Numbered from the stretch's first letter, positions 47,372 to 56,812 are shown. The stretch: 64,000 nt of DNA from Dasania sp. GY-MA-18 (GCF_024734385.1 NZ_JANHAP010000003.1:186001-250000), one strand, 5' to 3'. Program-made: numbers and translations. Notes: generated by a model not told the origin, from the sequence alone.

Positions 47372-47725
47372 ATGAATGAAGTAAAACGCCCGGTTAATAG
47401 TCATAAAGCCTATCACGCCCATGTGTACTTTGATGAGGCCACAGTGGATTTTGCCAGTGAGTTATGCCGTGAAGCTGGTCAGCGCTTTGGCTTGCAGGTA
47501 GGGCGAGTGCATGAGAAATTAGTAGGGCCTCACCCTATGTGGAGCTGCCAAATTATTTTTGGCAGCAAAGACTTTGAGCAACTAATAAGCTGGCTGGATG
47601 AACATCGCAATGGTTTAACGGTGTTAGTGCATGCCTTATCAGGTAATGATTTAGATGATCACACCCACTACGCTTATTGGTTGGGTGATAGCCAAACATT
47701 AGATGTATCACAATTCACTGCCTGA
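47372..47725 (+). CDS. DOPA 4,5-dioxygenase family protein
   Basis: 117 residues of the small DOPA-dioxygenase family. KAYHAHVYFDEATVDFASEL at the N-terminus, VGPHPMWSCQIIF and VLVHALSGNDLDDHTHYAYW contribute the conserved histidines for metal binding. The bacterial role is unknown; aromatic diol ring cleavage is the plant and fungal activity. It lies 32 bp after the VOC gene and may share its transcript. Confidence 0.88.
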   Translation: MNEVKRPVNSHKAYHAHVYFDEATVDFASELCREAGQRFGLQVGRVHEKLVGPHPMWSCQIIFGSKDFEQLISWLDEHRNGLTVLVHALSGNDLDDHTHYAYWLGDSQTLDVSQFTA

Positions 47726-47777
47726 TAGCTAAACGGGCCTTAATTAAAAACGCGCTATTTAGCGCTATAGTGTTTAT

Positions 47778-48839
47778 ATGCTGTTATTAATTACTTACAT
47801 ACTTGTTGCCATAATATTTTCTTTTGCCTGTTCCATTTTTGAGGCGGTGCTGCTCAGTGTTAACCGCGCGCATATAGCATTAATGAAAACGCAGGGGCAT
47901 AAGGCCGCGGGCAGTTTGTTGAAAGAACTTAAGGATGATATTAGCAAGCCTTTGTCGGCTATTTTATCGCTCAATACTATTGCTCATACCATAGGTGCCA
48001 TGGGTGCTGGTGCACAAGCTACTGTCGTATTTGGCAGTGCCTATGTGGGTGTGGCCTCAGTGATTTTGACTTTATTAATACTAATTTTTTCAGAAATAAT
48101 ACCCAAAACATTGGGCGCTACATACTGGCGTCAGTTGGCACCTGTCACGGCTTATTCATTAAAGTATTTAATTATACTGCTATACCCTTTGGTGCAGCTG
48201 TCGGCAAAAATCACCGCTAATATTCCTAACGAACCCAGCTTAAATGGTTTTAGCCGTAAAGAATTTGCTGCCATGGCAGAGATTAGCTCGCAGGATGGCC
48301 AGTTAGCGAAGCAGGAATCTAAGTTTTTAAAAAACTTAATGAAGCTAAGAAGTACTTTGGTTAAGCATGCGATGACACCAAGAACTGTGATTTTTTCATT
48401 GCCGCAGCAGATGACAGTAGAAGAATTTTTTCACAAGCATGATAAAGAGCCTTTTACCCGTATACCGGTGTATGCCGATAGCCGCGAAGATATTACCGGC
48501 TATGTGTTTCGCAGTGATTTGTTTCTTGCGCAAGCGCGGGGCAATGGCGATAGTTTGTTAGCCAATTATCGCCGCGATTTGCCTGCGTTACTGCCCACTA
48601 TGTCGTTAAGCCATGCGCTTAATGAAATGTTAGAGTCGCGGGTGCATTTGTTAATGGTGGTCAGCGAGTATGGCGGCGTGGAAGGTATTATTAGCTTAGA
48701 GGATGTACTGGAAACCATGCTGGGGCTGGAAATTATTGACGAAAAAGATAGAGCCATAGATATGCAAAAAGAAGCATTAAGGCAATGGCGGCGGCGAGAG
48801 CAGCAAAAAAATATTGATGAAGCCAGTACTGATGAGTGA
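47778..48839 (+). CDS. CNNM (DUF21) transmembrane and CBS domain protein
   Basis: 353 residues. A DUF21/CNNM membrane domain (about 1-175) has four hydrophobic segments and begins LLLITYILVAIIFSFACSIF; SEIIPKTLGATYW is typical. A CBS pair (about 190-320) contains VKHAMTPRTVIFSLP and LMVVSEYGGVEGIISLEDVL. The CorC/HlyC C-terminal domain seen in many relatives is absent; the protein ends with a basic, charged tail. Likely a divalent cation (Mg-linked) transport or homeostasis protein. Confidence 0.88.
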   Translation: MLLLITYILVAIIFSFACSIFEAVLLSVNRAHIALMKTQGHKAAGSLLKELKDDISKPLSAILSLNTIAHTIGAMGAGAQATVVFGSAYVGVASVILTLLILIFSEIIPKTLGATYWRQLAPVTAYSLKYLIILLYPLVQLSAKITANIPNEPSLNGFSRKEFAAMAEISSQDGQLAKQESKFLKNLMKLRSTLVKHAMTPRTVIFSLPQQMTVEEFFHKHDKEPFTRIPVYADSREDITGYVFRSDLFLAQARGNGDSLLANYRRDLPALLPTMSLSHALNEMLESRVHLLMVVSEYGGVEGIISLEDVLETMLGLEIIDEKDRAIDMQKEALRQWRRREQQKNIDEASTDE

Positions 48840-48842
48840 GGT

Positions 48843-49181
48843 TTATTGCCCTAAATATTGATCAATTAACTGCGCCAGCTGCTCGTGTAAGTGGCTTTCA
48901 AATGTATCCAGGCTCTGATCAAATAAGGCTAAATAGCGTTCGGCTTGCTGATAGCTCAGAGTTTTATTACTGAGTTGATATTGCATCTCAGCCTGGTTTT
49001 TATCATGCCTGGGGCTAAGCTGCCAATGCACAAAGTCGGAATCTAGTGAGCTAAGCTGTTTTTGTGCAAACTCGCAGAAAGCGGCCACATGCTTAATCCC
49101 TTCAGGCCCTAGGCAGCCGGGCTCTATACGGCTTAATACCGTAAGCTTTTTTTCTTCAGCTAGGGGTAGCTTGATCTGCAT
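48843..49181 (-). CDS. Hypothetical protein, 112 residues
   Basis: A soluble, largely helical protein with no signal peptide or membrane segment. It begins MQIKLPLAEEKKLTVLSRIE and has a conserved-looking CLGPEGIKHVAAFCEFAQK followed by HWQLSPRHDK and a C-terminal helical, possibly coiled-coil part. I recognise no family. It is convergent with the CNNM gene, only 3 bp apart. Coding style is like its neighbours, which supports a real gene. Confidence 0.65.
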   Translation of the reverse strand: MQIKLPLAEEKKLTVLSRIEPGCLGPEGIKHVAAFCEFAQKQLSSLDSDFVHWQLSPRHDKNQAEMQYQLSNKTLSYQQAERYLALFDQSLDTFESHLHEQLAQLIDQYLGQ

Positions 49182-49345
49182 CGCTTATCACTCAGTTAAT
49201 CATGTAGTTTTAACTATAGAAGTTAATAGTAATTTTTCATCTATGCCAGTTTTTAATCTCTGTAATGGGCCGCTAAGGTCGCCATAGCTTTCTGCTTGGC
49301 GGTCTATAGTCTATCTTTTTAGCAGCAATCGCCAAGGAGCAATCG

Positions 49346-49777
49346 ATGAGTAAAACAATCAAAAAGAGCAGTCGTTGCCTTTGTGGGCAAGTTGAAATTC
49401 ACCTTGACCATATGAGCCAGCAGGTGGGGGCTTGCCATTGTTCTATGTGCAGGACCTGGGGTGGAGGCCCCTATATGGAGGTCAATTGCGGTACGGATGT
49501 GAGCTTTACCGGCGAGGAGCATATTAAGGTATACGCCTCTTCGGATTGGGCCGAGCGCGGCTTTTGTGGGGTTTGCGGTACCCACTTATTTTATAGGTTA
49601 AAACAAACGGGGGAGCATATGGTGCCCATAGGGCTGCTGGGTGATGAGCCAGGGCTGGTGTTTAAGAGCCAGGTTTTTATTGATGAGAAGCCAGACTTTT
49701 ATAGTTTTGCCAATCAGACTCAAACGCTAACTGGGCCAGAGGTATTTGCTTTATTTTCATCGGCGGATGAAAGCTAA
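49346..49777 (+). CDS. GFA family (CENP-V/GFA domain) zinc protein
   Basis: 143 residues with the zinc-binding cysteines of the GFA fold: SRCLCGQVEIHL, ACHCSMCRTWGGGP and GFCGVCGTHLFYR. Proteins of this family were named for glutathione-dependent formaldehyde activation, but most have no demonstrated activity. CAAGGAGCAATCG precedes ATG 49346. Confidence 0.9.
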   Translation: MSKTIKKSSRCLCGQVEIHLDHMSQQVGACHCSMCRTWGGGPYMEVNCGTDVSFTGEEHIKVYASSDWAERGFCGVCGTHLFYRLKQTGEHMVPIGLLGDEPGLVFKSQVFIDEKPDFYSFANQTQTLTGPEVFALFSSADES

Positions 49778-49792
49778 GGGCGGGGGGTTACC

Positions 49793-50341
49793 ATGAATAT
49801 AGTGGCCATTAGCGGCAGTTTGCGCTCAGCCTCTTGGAACACACTGTTACTAAAGGCCGCCGCTAAGGCGGCTAAAGCTGAGGGGGCAGAGCTAAATCTT
49901 TTAGATATAGGCGAGCTGCCTTTGTATAACAGCGATTTAGATGGCGAGGTAAAGCCTGCCGCGGTAAGCCGTTTATTGGCAGCGCTTGCACAGGCAGACG
50001 GCCTATTTATTGCCACCCCAGAATATAATTATAGTATCCCCGGGGTGTTAAAAAACGCGTTGGACTGGGCTTCGCGGCCGGCTTATCAATCGCTGTTGGT
50101 AGGCAAACCTTGCGGTCTAATCAGTGCCTCCATGAGCCCATTGGGTGGCGCTAGAGCGCAGGTGCATTTGCGTGAGGTATTGGCGGCAACCCTGACACCG
50201 GTGTATCTCGCGCCTGATTACCTATTACCGCTGGCGCAAAACGCCTTCGATGGCGCCGGGGCGCTCAGTGATGCTAAGGCGCTAGAGCGCTTGCAACGCT
50301 ATGTTAAAGGTTATTTAGCTTGGGCAAAAAAATGCAGTTAG
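49793..50341 (+). CDS. NADPH-dependent FMN reductase
   Basis: 182-residue flavodoxin-like quinone/chromate reductase type protein. The FMN phosphate loop is VAISGSLRSASWNTLLL; FIATPEYNYSIPGVLKNALDW is the family signature, and GLISASMSPLGGARAQ follows. It probably reduces quinones or flavin. It follows the GFA gene by 15 bp and its stop overlaps the stop of the convergent GGDEF/EAL gene by 4 bp. Confidence 0.92.
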   Translation: MNIVAISGSLRSASWNTLLLKAAAKAAKAEGAELNLLDIGELPLYNSDLDGEVKPAAVSRLLAALAQADGLFIATPEYNYSIPGVLKNALDWASRPAYQSLLVGKPCGLISASMSPLGGARAQVHLREVLAATLTPVYLAPDYLLPLAQNAFDGAGALSDAKALERLQRYVKGYLAWAKKCS

Positions 50342-52605
50342 TTTGGCGCTGTTTGGTATAGGCGCCCCTGTTGTTGGTTAATTAATATTAGCAGTTGCTC
50401 GGCAGGCTGAGGTTTGGCAAATAAATAGCCCTGTATGTAATCCACCTTCATTTCACGCAGCTTATCGGCTTGCGCAATGGTCTCTACCCCTTCAGCGACC
50501 ACCGTGTGATTCAGGGCATGGGCTAAATACACCACTGAGCTGACTATGGCTTGGTCGGCAGGGCTGTCCATAATATGGGTGATAAATGAGCGGTCTATTT
50601 TGATGGTGTCTACCGGGAATTGTTTGAGATAAGCCAGCGAGGAATAACCCGTACCAAAGTCATCAATAGAAAGGTGGGCGCCCAGATCCCGTAAGGTTTG
50701 CAGGGTGGTGGCTGCTGTTGCAGGGTCGCGCATTACTTCGGTTTCGGTTACCTCAAAGCCTAAGCGAAAACGGCTGGGGTCGATATTGGCGTGGCTGAGG
50801 GTATTGCTAATAGTGGTGACTAAGTCGGCTTGGGCTAATTGTCGGCCTGATAAATTGACAGAAATATCTAGCGGGCGTTGTATTTGGCATAGCTGTTCCC
50901 AGCGTTTAGCTTCCTGGCAGGCCAACTCTAGTATCCACTCACCCAGTGGCACGATTAAGCCGGTTTCTTCAGCCATGGGGATAAATTCTATGGGTGATAA
51001 CAGGCCGCGTTCAGGGTGTTGCCAGCGCACTAAAGCCTCTAAGCAAACTATGTCGCCGCTTTGGCTTTCTATGATTGGCTGAAAGTGTAAACAAAATTGT
51101 TCTTTGTCATGCTCTAAAGCATGACGCATATCATTTTCTACTCGCAACCTTGCGGTAACCTGTACTTGCATACGCTCGTCAAATAATTGGTATTCGCCTC
51201 GGCCGCTGCTTTTTGCTTCATACATGGCGATATCGGCAGCGCTAATTAAATTTTCGGCGCTGCTGTTGGTGTCGGCTAGGGCTATGCCTACACTGGCATT
51301 TAAAAAGATGCTGTCGCCTTGTAGTTGCATGGGTGGGGCTAGGGCATCGAGTATGCGCTGCGCAATAATGGCGGCATCGCGGGGGCTTTTTATGTCGGGG
51401 CAGGCGATCACAAACTCATCACCTGCAAGGCGCGCTACCGTATCTACTGGCCTTACGGCGTGGCGCAGGCGATTGGCAACTTCTATTAGGGCTCTGTCGC
51501 CAGCTTCATGGCCAAAGCTATCGTTAATGCGCTTAAAATGATCCAGGTCTACAAATAAAGTGGCTAGTCCTGAGCGTCTGTTCTCGCGCTGCTCTAAATG
51601 TTGGCTGAGGCGGTCTAATAATAAGATGCGGTTAGGCAGGCCGGTAAGGGCGTCGTGCAGGGCTTTGTGTTTGAGTTCATCTTGGCTGCGCTTGCGTTCA
51701 GTAATGTCTCGAGCAAAGGCAAAAAAACTCCACTCACCTTTCTCTTGTAGAGACCACAGTGTTATTTCTATGGGGAACTCGTGCCCAGCATTGTGCATGG
51801 CGGGCAGTTCTAAGGTTTGCCCCAGTATGCTGGCCTTGCCACTTTTTAAAAAGCGTTGCATGCCATCGTGATGAGCTTGTCTAAAGGCCTGGGGGACAAT
51901 AAGCTCCGACACGGTGCGGCCTAACGCTTGTTCTGAACGCCAGCCAAATATAGATTGCGCGGCCAGGTTCCATGCGGTTATTTCTCCCTGACTATTCATA
52001 GCAATAAAGGCATCGGCGGTACTATTAAGAATTTGCCGGTGGCGGCGCTCGCGATTAGCCAGCTGCTGTTGCGATTGCTCGCGTTCAAATACCCGCCCTA
52101 GTTGTACGCCTATATGCTTCATCACATCCAATAGTGTGTGGTCAGGACGTTGGGCCTGTAATGAATAAAACTCTAAGATCGCGACCACCTTGTTGCCAGT
52201 CAGCACGGGAAAAGCAAAACAGGATTTTAAGTTGGTTTTAATAATACTGTCGTGACGCAAATAAGTGTCGTCTTGTTGCGCGTTAATAATCCACTCGGGT
52301 TGGCCGCTAGCGTAGACACGGCCGGGTATGCCTTCGCCTTTGGCAAAGGGGCGAGCTTCGCTATCTTCACGAAAGCGCTCTAAGCTAGGGTGTTGGCTTT
52401 GGGCACTAATATGCCAGATATTGGCGGAGCGTAAAATATTATCTTGGTGGCTAACAAAAACATGCCCTAGAGCCCAGCCAGTCGCTTGGCAAATATATTC
52501 CAAGGCTTTTTGTAAAGAGTCATTGGTTGAGTTGGCCTCATTGGCTGCTACAGCAATATGCTCTAATAAACCCATATAGGCTTGTGATCTAATGGTAAGA
52601 GGCAT
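50338..52605 (-). CDS. GAF-PAS-GGDEF-EAL c-di-GMP turnover protein
   Basis: 755 residues, cytoplasmic, no membrane helix. A GAF domain (about 20-165) and a PAS domain (about 185-305; DAFIAMNSQGEITAWNLAAQ) are followed by GGDEF (about 315-475) with the active site LAGDEFVIAC, a first-Gly-to-Ala variant. An RPVD I-site lies exactly five residues upstream. The EAL domain (about 490-745) keeps LEALVRWQHPERG, SVNLSGRQLA, FEVTETEVM, SIDDFGTGYSSLAYL, IKIDRSFI and AEGVETIAQ, so phosphodiesterase activity is likely. The signal sensed is unknown. Confidence 0.93.
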   Translation of the reverse strand: MPLTIRSQAYMGLLEHIAVAANEANSTNDSLQKALEYICQATGWALGHVFVSHQDNILRSANIWHISAQSQHPSLERFREDSEARPFAKGEGIPGRVYASGQPEWIINAQQDDTYLRHDSIIKTNLKSCFAFPVLTGNKVVAILEFYSLQAQRPDHTLLDVMKHIGVQLGRVFEREQSQQQLANRERRHRQILNSTADAFIAMNSQGEITAWNLAAQSIFGWRSEQALGRTVSELIVPQAFRQAHHDGMQRFLKSGKASILGQTLELPAMHNAGHEFPIEITLWSLQEKGEWSFFAFARDITERKRSQDELKHKALHDALTGLPNRILLLDRLSQHLEQRENRRSGLATLFVDLDHFKRINDSFGHEAGDRALIEVANRLRHAVRPVDTVARLAGDEFVIACPDIKSPRDAAIIAQRILDALAPPMQLQGDSIFLNASVGIALADTNSSAENLISAADIAMYEAKSSGRGEYQLFDERMQVQVTARLRVENDMRHALEHDKEQFCLHFQPIIESQSGDIVCLEALVRWQHPERGLLSPIEFIPMAEETGLIVPLGEWILELACQEAKRWEQLCQIQRPLDISVNLSGRQLAQADLVTTISNTLSHANIDPSRFRLGFEVTETEVMRDPATAATTLQTLRDLGAHLSIDDFGTGYSSLAYLKQFPVDTIKIDRSFITHIMDSPADQAIVSSVVYLAHALNHTVVAEGVETIAQADKLREMKVDYIQGYLFAKPQPAEQLLILINQQQGRLYQTAPN

Positions 52606-53135
52606 AACAAAACTCTCTATTAATGGAATAAGCGAGCACGGCCATATTATTAGTAATTGCTTGTATAGCGATCAAGCGTTATGAAAGCCGAAGAAAACTG
52701 AAAATTGAGTTTATCTAAGATTATAGAAGTTATCATTTTTTTTATGACTAAGGCCAGTTGTTAGGCTGCCTTATTAAGTGTTTTTAATTTTGCTAGAAAA
52801 AATATAGGTGATTTTACGTATATAGCCATGAGCTTTTTACTACTGCTAGAGAAAATACGGAGCTGTGCAAAAATAAAAAAGTTCAGGGTGAAAATATCAA
52901 TAAGAGTTTTTACACGTGAAAATATTTATAGCTAGCAATATTTATTTTTTTAAAAAAGAGGTTGATCCTGATAATAGAGAGCTGCCAATATTTACTGTGC
53001 TCATGTCGTGATTAAACTTACCGCTTAAACTTGCAAGGATTGCAGTGAGCCTGAAGGCTATGATTGTGATTAAGGAATATTTGCACAGGGCTTTCTGCTA
53101 CCCTAGCTTTATTCATCTATTGTTAAGAGTAATGA
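52606..53135. other. 530-bp AT-rich intergenic region, no gene seen
   Basis: It separates the divergent GGDEF/EAL and Bcr/CflA genes and must hold both promoters. I saw no tRNA, convincing ORF or terminator. A short inverted repeat AAATATT / AATATTT lies around 52920-52945, and AT tracts are frequent. It could hide a small RNA, but nothing in the sequence shows one. Confidence 0.6.
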
Positions 53136-54344
53136 TTGTTGACTACCCCCACCGTTAAGCCTGCCTTGGCCATGCCGGAATTTATCGCCTTAATGGCGAT
53201 AATGACTTCCTTAGTTGCCTTATCGATAGATTGTATGTTGCCAGCTTTACCCGCAATAGGCCGTGATTTGCAAGTAAGCGACGCCAACGATAACCAATTA
53301 ATTATCTCTTTGTTATTTTTAGGTATGGCGCTGGGGCAGTTATTTTTTGGCCCCTTGTCCGATAGCCTGGGGCGTAAGCCTGCAGTAGCTATAGGCATGG
53401 CGGTATTTGCGGTGGGTAGTTTACTGTCTATTGTGGCTACGGATTTTTCTACCATGTTGCTAGGTCGTATCCTGCAGGGGATGGGCTTGGGTGCTCCGCG
53501 CACGGTATCTATGGCCCTGATTCGGGATATGTATCAAGGCCAAGCTATGGCGCGAGTGATGTCCTTTATTATGACGGTGTTTATATTGGCACCTATGCTT
53601 GCACCAGCCGTGGGCCAAGCCATTTTAGCATTGGCGGGTTGGCGTGCGATTTTTATCGCCATACTGCTGCAGGGCTTGTTGGTGCTATTGTGGTTTTACT
53701 GGCGCCAGCCCGAAACCTTATTGCCTGAGCAGCGAGTGCCTTTTTCTTTACAGCAAATAAGACGTGCCATTGCTGAGGTGTTAAGTAATCCAATTGCCTT
53801 GGGCTATACCCTAATGGCAGGGTTTGTGTTTGGTGCTTTTCTGGCTTATTTGGCAAGCACACAGCAGCTTTTTCAGCAGCAATATGGATTAGGGGCCTGG
53901 TTTCCCGCGTTATTTGCATTATTAGCGCTGGCGGTGGGTGGCGCTTCGTTTACTAATGGCCGTTTGGTGATGCGTTTTGGCATGCAGTATATCTGTGCCC
54001 GTTCGCTGTGGTTGTTAACCGGGGTGTCGTTGTTGTTTTGTGTGATTGTTTGGCAGTTTATGGGCCATCCACCCTTGTGGCTATTGGTGCTGTATTTTCT
54101 CGTGAGTTTATTTTGCACAGGGCTATTGTTCGGCAATATCAATGCCTTGGCGATGGAGCCACTGGGGCATATAGCGGGGGTAGGGGCTGCGGTAGTGGGC
54201 TCGCTATCGACTTTAATCTCCGTGCCTTTGGCGGTGTTAATAGGCGGCGCCTACCAAGGCAGTGTGCAGCCCTTGGTGATGGGCTTTGGCGGCTGTGCCG
54301 CTATCGCTATCTTGCTCATGCGCTGGACGGAAGCACGTCGCTAA
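53136..54344 (+). CDS. MFS multidrug exporter, Bcr/CflA family
   Basis: 402 residues with 12 predicted transmembrane helices. The Bcr/CflA signature is visible: ALSIDCMLPALPAIGRDL in helix 1, then GMALGQLFFGPLSDSLGRKP (motif A) and LLGRILQGMGLGAPRTVS. It should export drugs or small metabolites by proton antiport. No ATG suits the family N-terminus: TTG 53136 or 53139 follows AAGAG at 53125-53129, while ATG 53172 would trim the start. Confidence 0.9.
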   Translation: MLTTPTVKPALAMPEFIALMAIMTSLVALSIDCMLPALPAIGRDLQVSDANDNQLIISLLFLGMALGQLFFGPLSDSLGRKPAVAIGMAVFAVGSLLSIVATDFSTMLLGRILQGMGLGAPRTVSMALIRDMYQGQAMARVMSFIMTVFILAPMLAPAVGQAILALAGWRAIFIAILLQGLLVLLWFYWRQPETLLPEQRVPFSLQQIRRAIAEVLSNPIALGYTLMAGFVFGAFLAYLASTQQLFQQQYGLGAWFPALFALLALAVGGASFTNGRLVMRFGMQYICARSLWLLTGVSLLFCVIVWQFMGHPPLWLLVLYFLVSLFCTGLLFGNINALAMEPLGHIAGVGAAVVGSLSTLISVPLAVLIGGAYQGSVQPLVMGFGGCAAIAILLMRWTEARR

Positions 54345-54455
54345 GCGGCGACTATAGCTTTTAGGCTTTACTTTGTGGTTAATCTAGATCAGCTCTGGTT
54401 GTGGTGGTGGGCTTTTTATTATGCCGAATCAACATGGGGAACTTGACTTTTGTTT

Positions 54456-54474
54456 GCTAATGATAATAATTCGC
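54456..54474 (+). promoter_or_regulatory. Fur box upstream of the TonB-dependent receptor
   Basis: GCTAATGATAATAATTCGC matches 15 of 19 positions of the GATAATGATAATCATTATC consensus, and further ATTATC follows. TTGACT at 54443-54448 and AATAAT at 54465-54470 (16-bp spacer) form a likely promoter that Fur would cover. A separate inverted repeat ATACAG-N4-CTGTAT lies at 54507-54522. These sites occupy the 309-bp gap before ATG 54654. Confidence 0.82.
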
Positions 54475-54653
54475 ATTATCGTTCGCGTGTACGGGCGCTA
54501 GTTAGAATACAGATAACTGTATGTCTGTAGCTGGCCTGGCCTCGCGTTGCATTGCAATAAACATTTGGCACACCGTTAATTAAACCTGGCTAGGGGGCTT
54601 CTTGCTATCGCTAAGGCTAGTGGCGGATGTGCAACAACAAGAGACCCACCACC

Positions 54654-56756
54654 ATGATATTAGTACAGCAGCGCTATGCACCAACAGCTCTGGCCACAGC
54701 CATCATTACCACGACCTTGCCCGTTTATGCTAGCGATAGCGCCCAGCCCATAGAAGAAGTGATTATCAGCGGCAGTGTACTGGGCAGCTCATTGCCCGAA
54801 GAGGTGCAGTTTTACCCCGGCAACCGCAATATTATTAGCGCCGAGATGTTAGAAAAAAACGCCGTACTTTCTATAGACGGTGCCCTGCAAAGTGTTTCAG
54901 GTATTAAAGTACAAGATGAAACCGGCACCGGCGTATTGCCCAATGTTGCGGTGCGCGGCCTTAACGCCAGCCGTAGTGGCTATACCCAGTTTTTATTAGA
55001 TGGCGTGCCACTGACCTTGGCCCCCTATGGCCATACAGGCCAGTCCTTGTTTCCCATGACGCTTAAAAGTTTGGATCGCATCGATATAGTGCGTGGTGGT
55101 GCGGCGGTGCAATACGGCCCCAACAATGTAGGCGGCGTGATCAACCTGGTGACTAAAGCGATACCTGAGCAGTGGCGCACTAGCTTGTCTGAAAAGCTAA
55201 CATCTTTTTCTGGCGGTAACTTACTCTCCGATAGCTATGTGCAAACAGGTGGCAAGCTTAGCGATAATTTTGCCCTGCAATTGGAAGGTAATTTAATTAA
55301 AGGGGAGTCCTTCCGCGAGCACTCGGATACCGAGGTGCAAAACTGGTTGTTAAAAACAGAGTGGGCCATAGACGAGCAGCAAACCCTAGCCACGACTTTG
55401 CAATACTATGATGCCGATACCGAAATGCCCGGCGCATTAACTACCGCTGCCTATAAACAAGATCGCAGCCAGTCGCTGCGATTAGAAGATGAGTTCCAAG
55501 GCAATACCAAACGCATCACCACGCGCTATAACTATCAGTTTAAAAACCTGGCAGGTGCCGACGCCGGTGAGTTTGATTGGATGGCCTTTGGCCATGACTC
55601 CAGCCGCAACTTTGATTGGGGGTTTAGCACTCATCCCGATGCAACGCACTGGGCCGACAGCAGTGCGCCGGTAACCCATTTGCGCAGCTCGCCCCGAGAG
55701 TTTTCAGTGTGGGGTACTGAACCTAGGGTAAGCTTGCAATTTAGCGGTGAGCAAGTGAGCCACAAAGTCACTATAGGCAGTCGCTTTGTAGAGGAAGATA
55801 TAGATTATAAGCTGGAGCAAACCGATATCAGTACCGGCATTAAAACCACACCTCGCGACTGGCGTTTACAAACCAGCGCTATCGCCGCCTATGTGAGTGA
55901 TGAAATAAGCTTGCTAAATGATCAGCTTAGCATCACCCCCGGGGTACGTTTTGAACAAGTCGATATGGAATTTACTGACCTAGGCCTTAACACCGAGGCG
56001 GATAATAAAATCACTGAAACCTTGCCGGGCCTAACCGTAGGTTATGCCAGTGATGAAGCCTGGTTTTTTTACGGCAATGCCCAGCGCTCATTGCGGGTGC
56101 CGCAAATAGCGGTGATACGCGGCAGCGGTAATGAAGGTGCCGAATTGGCTTGGAACTATGAATTGGGCACCCGCTATAACTGGTCAGAAAATGCCAGCGT
56201 TAGCGCTTCTTTATATCGCATAGATTTTAAAGATCAGTTGCTATACAACAGTACTAATCAAAGCTTTGAAAACGTAGGTGCCACTCAACACCAAGGTGTA
56301 GAGCTGGAAGTGTTTTACGCTGTTGCCGCCTTACCCGCTTTAAAATTACACATGGCTTATAGCTACTTAGATAGTGAGCAGCTAGAGGGCGTGGATAAAG
56401 GCAAGGAGTTACCCTACGCCTCTAAACATCAACTGAGCTGGGATGCCAGTTACCAGTGGCAGGATATAGATATGATGTTATCGGGCTACTATTACAGCAG
56501 CTCATATAGCGATAATGCCAATACCAAAGTCGAAAATGTGAGTGGCACGGTTGGTGAGTTGCCCGCTTACACGGTGTGGAATTTACAAATCAGCAAAACT
56601 TTTGCCTTGGCTAACGAGCACAGTTTGTTTACGGCGCTATCGGTTAATAATGTATTTGATAAGGAATATTATTTCCGCGGCATAGATGTTAGCCCAGCCG
56701 GCCGTTACCCCGCCACTGAACGCTCGATTAGCTTAGAGGCTAAATACAGTTTTTAA
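54654..56756 (+). CDS. TonB-dependent outer-membrane receptor, FecA-like
   Basis: 700 residues from ATG 54654; ATG 54627 would add nine residues before the signal peptide. The signal peptide ends VYA-SDS. The TonB box is near IEEVIISGS, the plug domain carries PNVAVRGLNASRSGYTQFLL and IDIVRGGAAVQYGPNNVGGV, and the 22-strand barrel ends ISLEAKYSF with terminal Phe. Resemblance is to ferric-dicitrate-type receptors. No FecIR signalling extension or transport operon is adjacent; regulation is by the upstream Fur box. It imports an iron-chelate across the outer membrane; the ligand is unknown. Confidence 0.9.
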   Translation: MILVQQRYAPTALATAIITTTLPVYASDSAQPIEEVIISGSVLGSSLPEEVQFYPGNRNIISAEMLEKNAVLSIDGALQSVSGIKVQDETGTGVLPNVAVRGLNASRSGYTQFLLDGVPLTLAPYGHTGQSLFPMTLKSLDRIDIVRGGAAVQYGPNNVGGVINLVTKAIPEQWRTSLSEKLTSFSGGNLLSDSYVQTGGKLSDNFALQLEGNLIKGESFREHSDTEVQNWLLKTEWAIDEQQTLATTLQYYDADTEMPGALTTAAYKQDRSQSLRLEDEFQGNTKRITTRYNYQFKNLAGADAGEFDWMAFGHDSSRNFDWGFSTHPDATHWADSSAPVTHLRSSPREFSVWGTEPRVSLQFSGEQVSHKVTIGSRFVEEDIDYKLEQTDISTGIKTTPRDWRLQTSAIAAYVSDEISLLNDQLSITPGVRFEQVDMEFTDLGLNTEADNKITETLPGLTVGYASDEAWFFYGNAQRSLRVPQIAVIRGSGNEGAELAWNYELGTRYNWSENASVSASLYRIDFKDQLLYNSTNQSFENVGATQHQGVELEVFYAVAALPALKLHMAYSYLDSEQLEGVDKGKELPYASKHQLSWDASYQWQDIDMMLSGYYYSSSYSDNANTKVENVSGTVGELPAYTVWNLQISKTFALANEHSLFTALSVNNVFDKEYYFRGIDVSPAGRYPATERSISLEAKYSF

Positions 56757-56789
56757 GCGCTAAGCTTAATCGCTATTGCAGGTTTACGG

Positions 56790-56807
56790 GTCGTTGTTCG
56801 CAACGAC
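56790..56807 (+). terminator. UUCG-tetraloop hairpin, first of two after the receptor gene
   Basis: GTCGTTG-TTCG-CAACGAC, a perfect 7-bp stem with a UUCG tetraloop, followed by GTTTTG. The U-run is short, so it may act with the next hairpin. Confidence 0.6.
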
Positions 56808-56812
56808 GTTTT

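Noticed and set aside
52606-53135. Hidden small gene or RNA in the largest intergenic gap
   Set aside because: No start with ribosome binding site, no stable structure and no terminator were found.
54507-54522. LexA/SOS box
   Set aside because: ATACAG-N4-CTGTAT has inverted orientation and spacing relative to CTGT-N8-ACAG.
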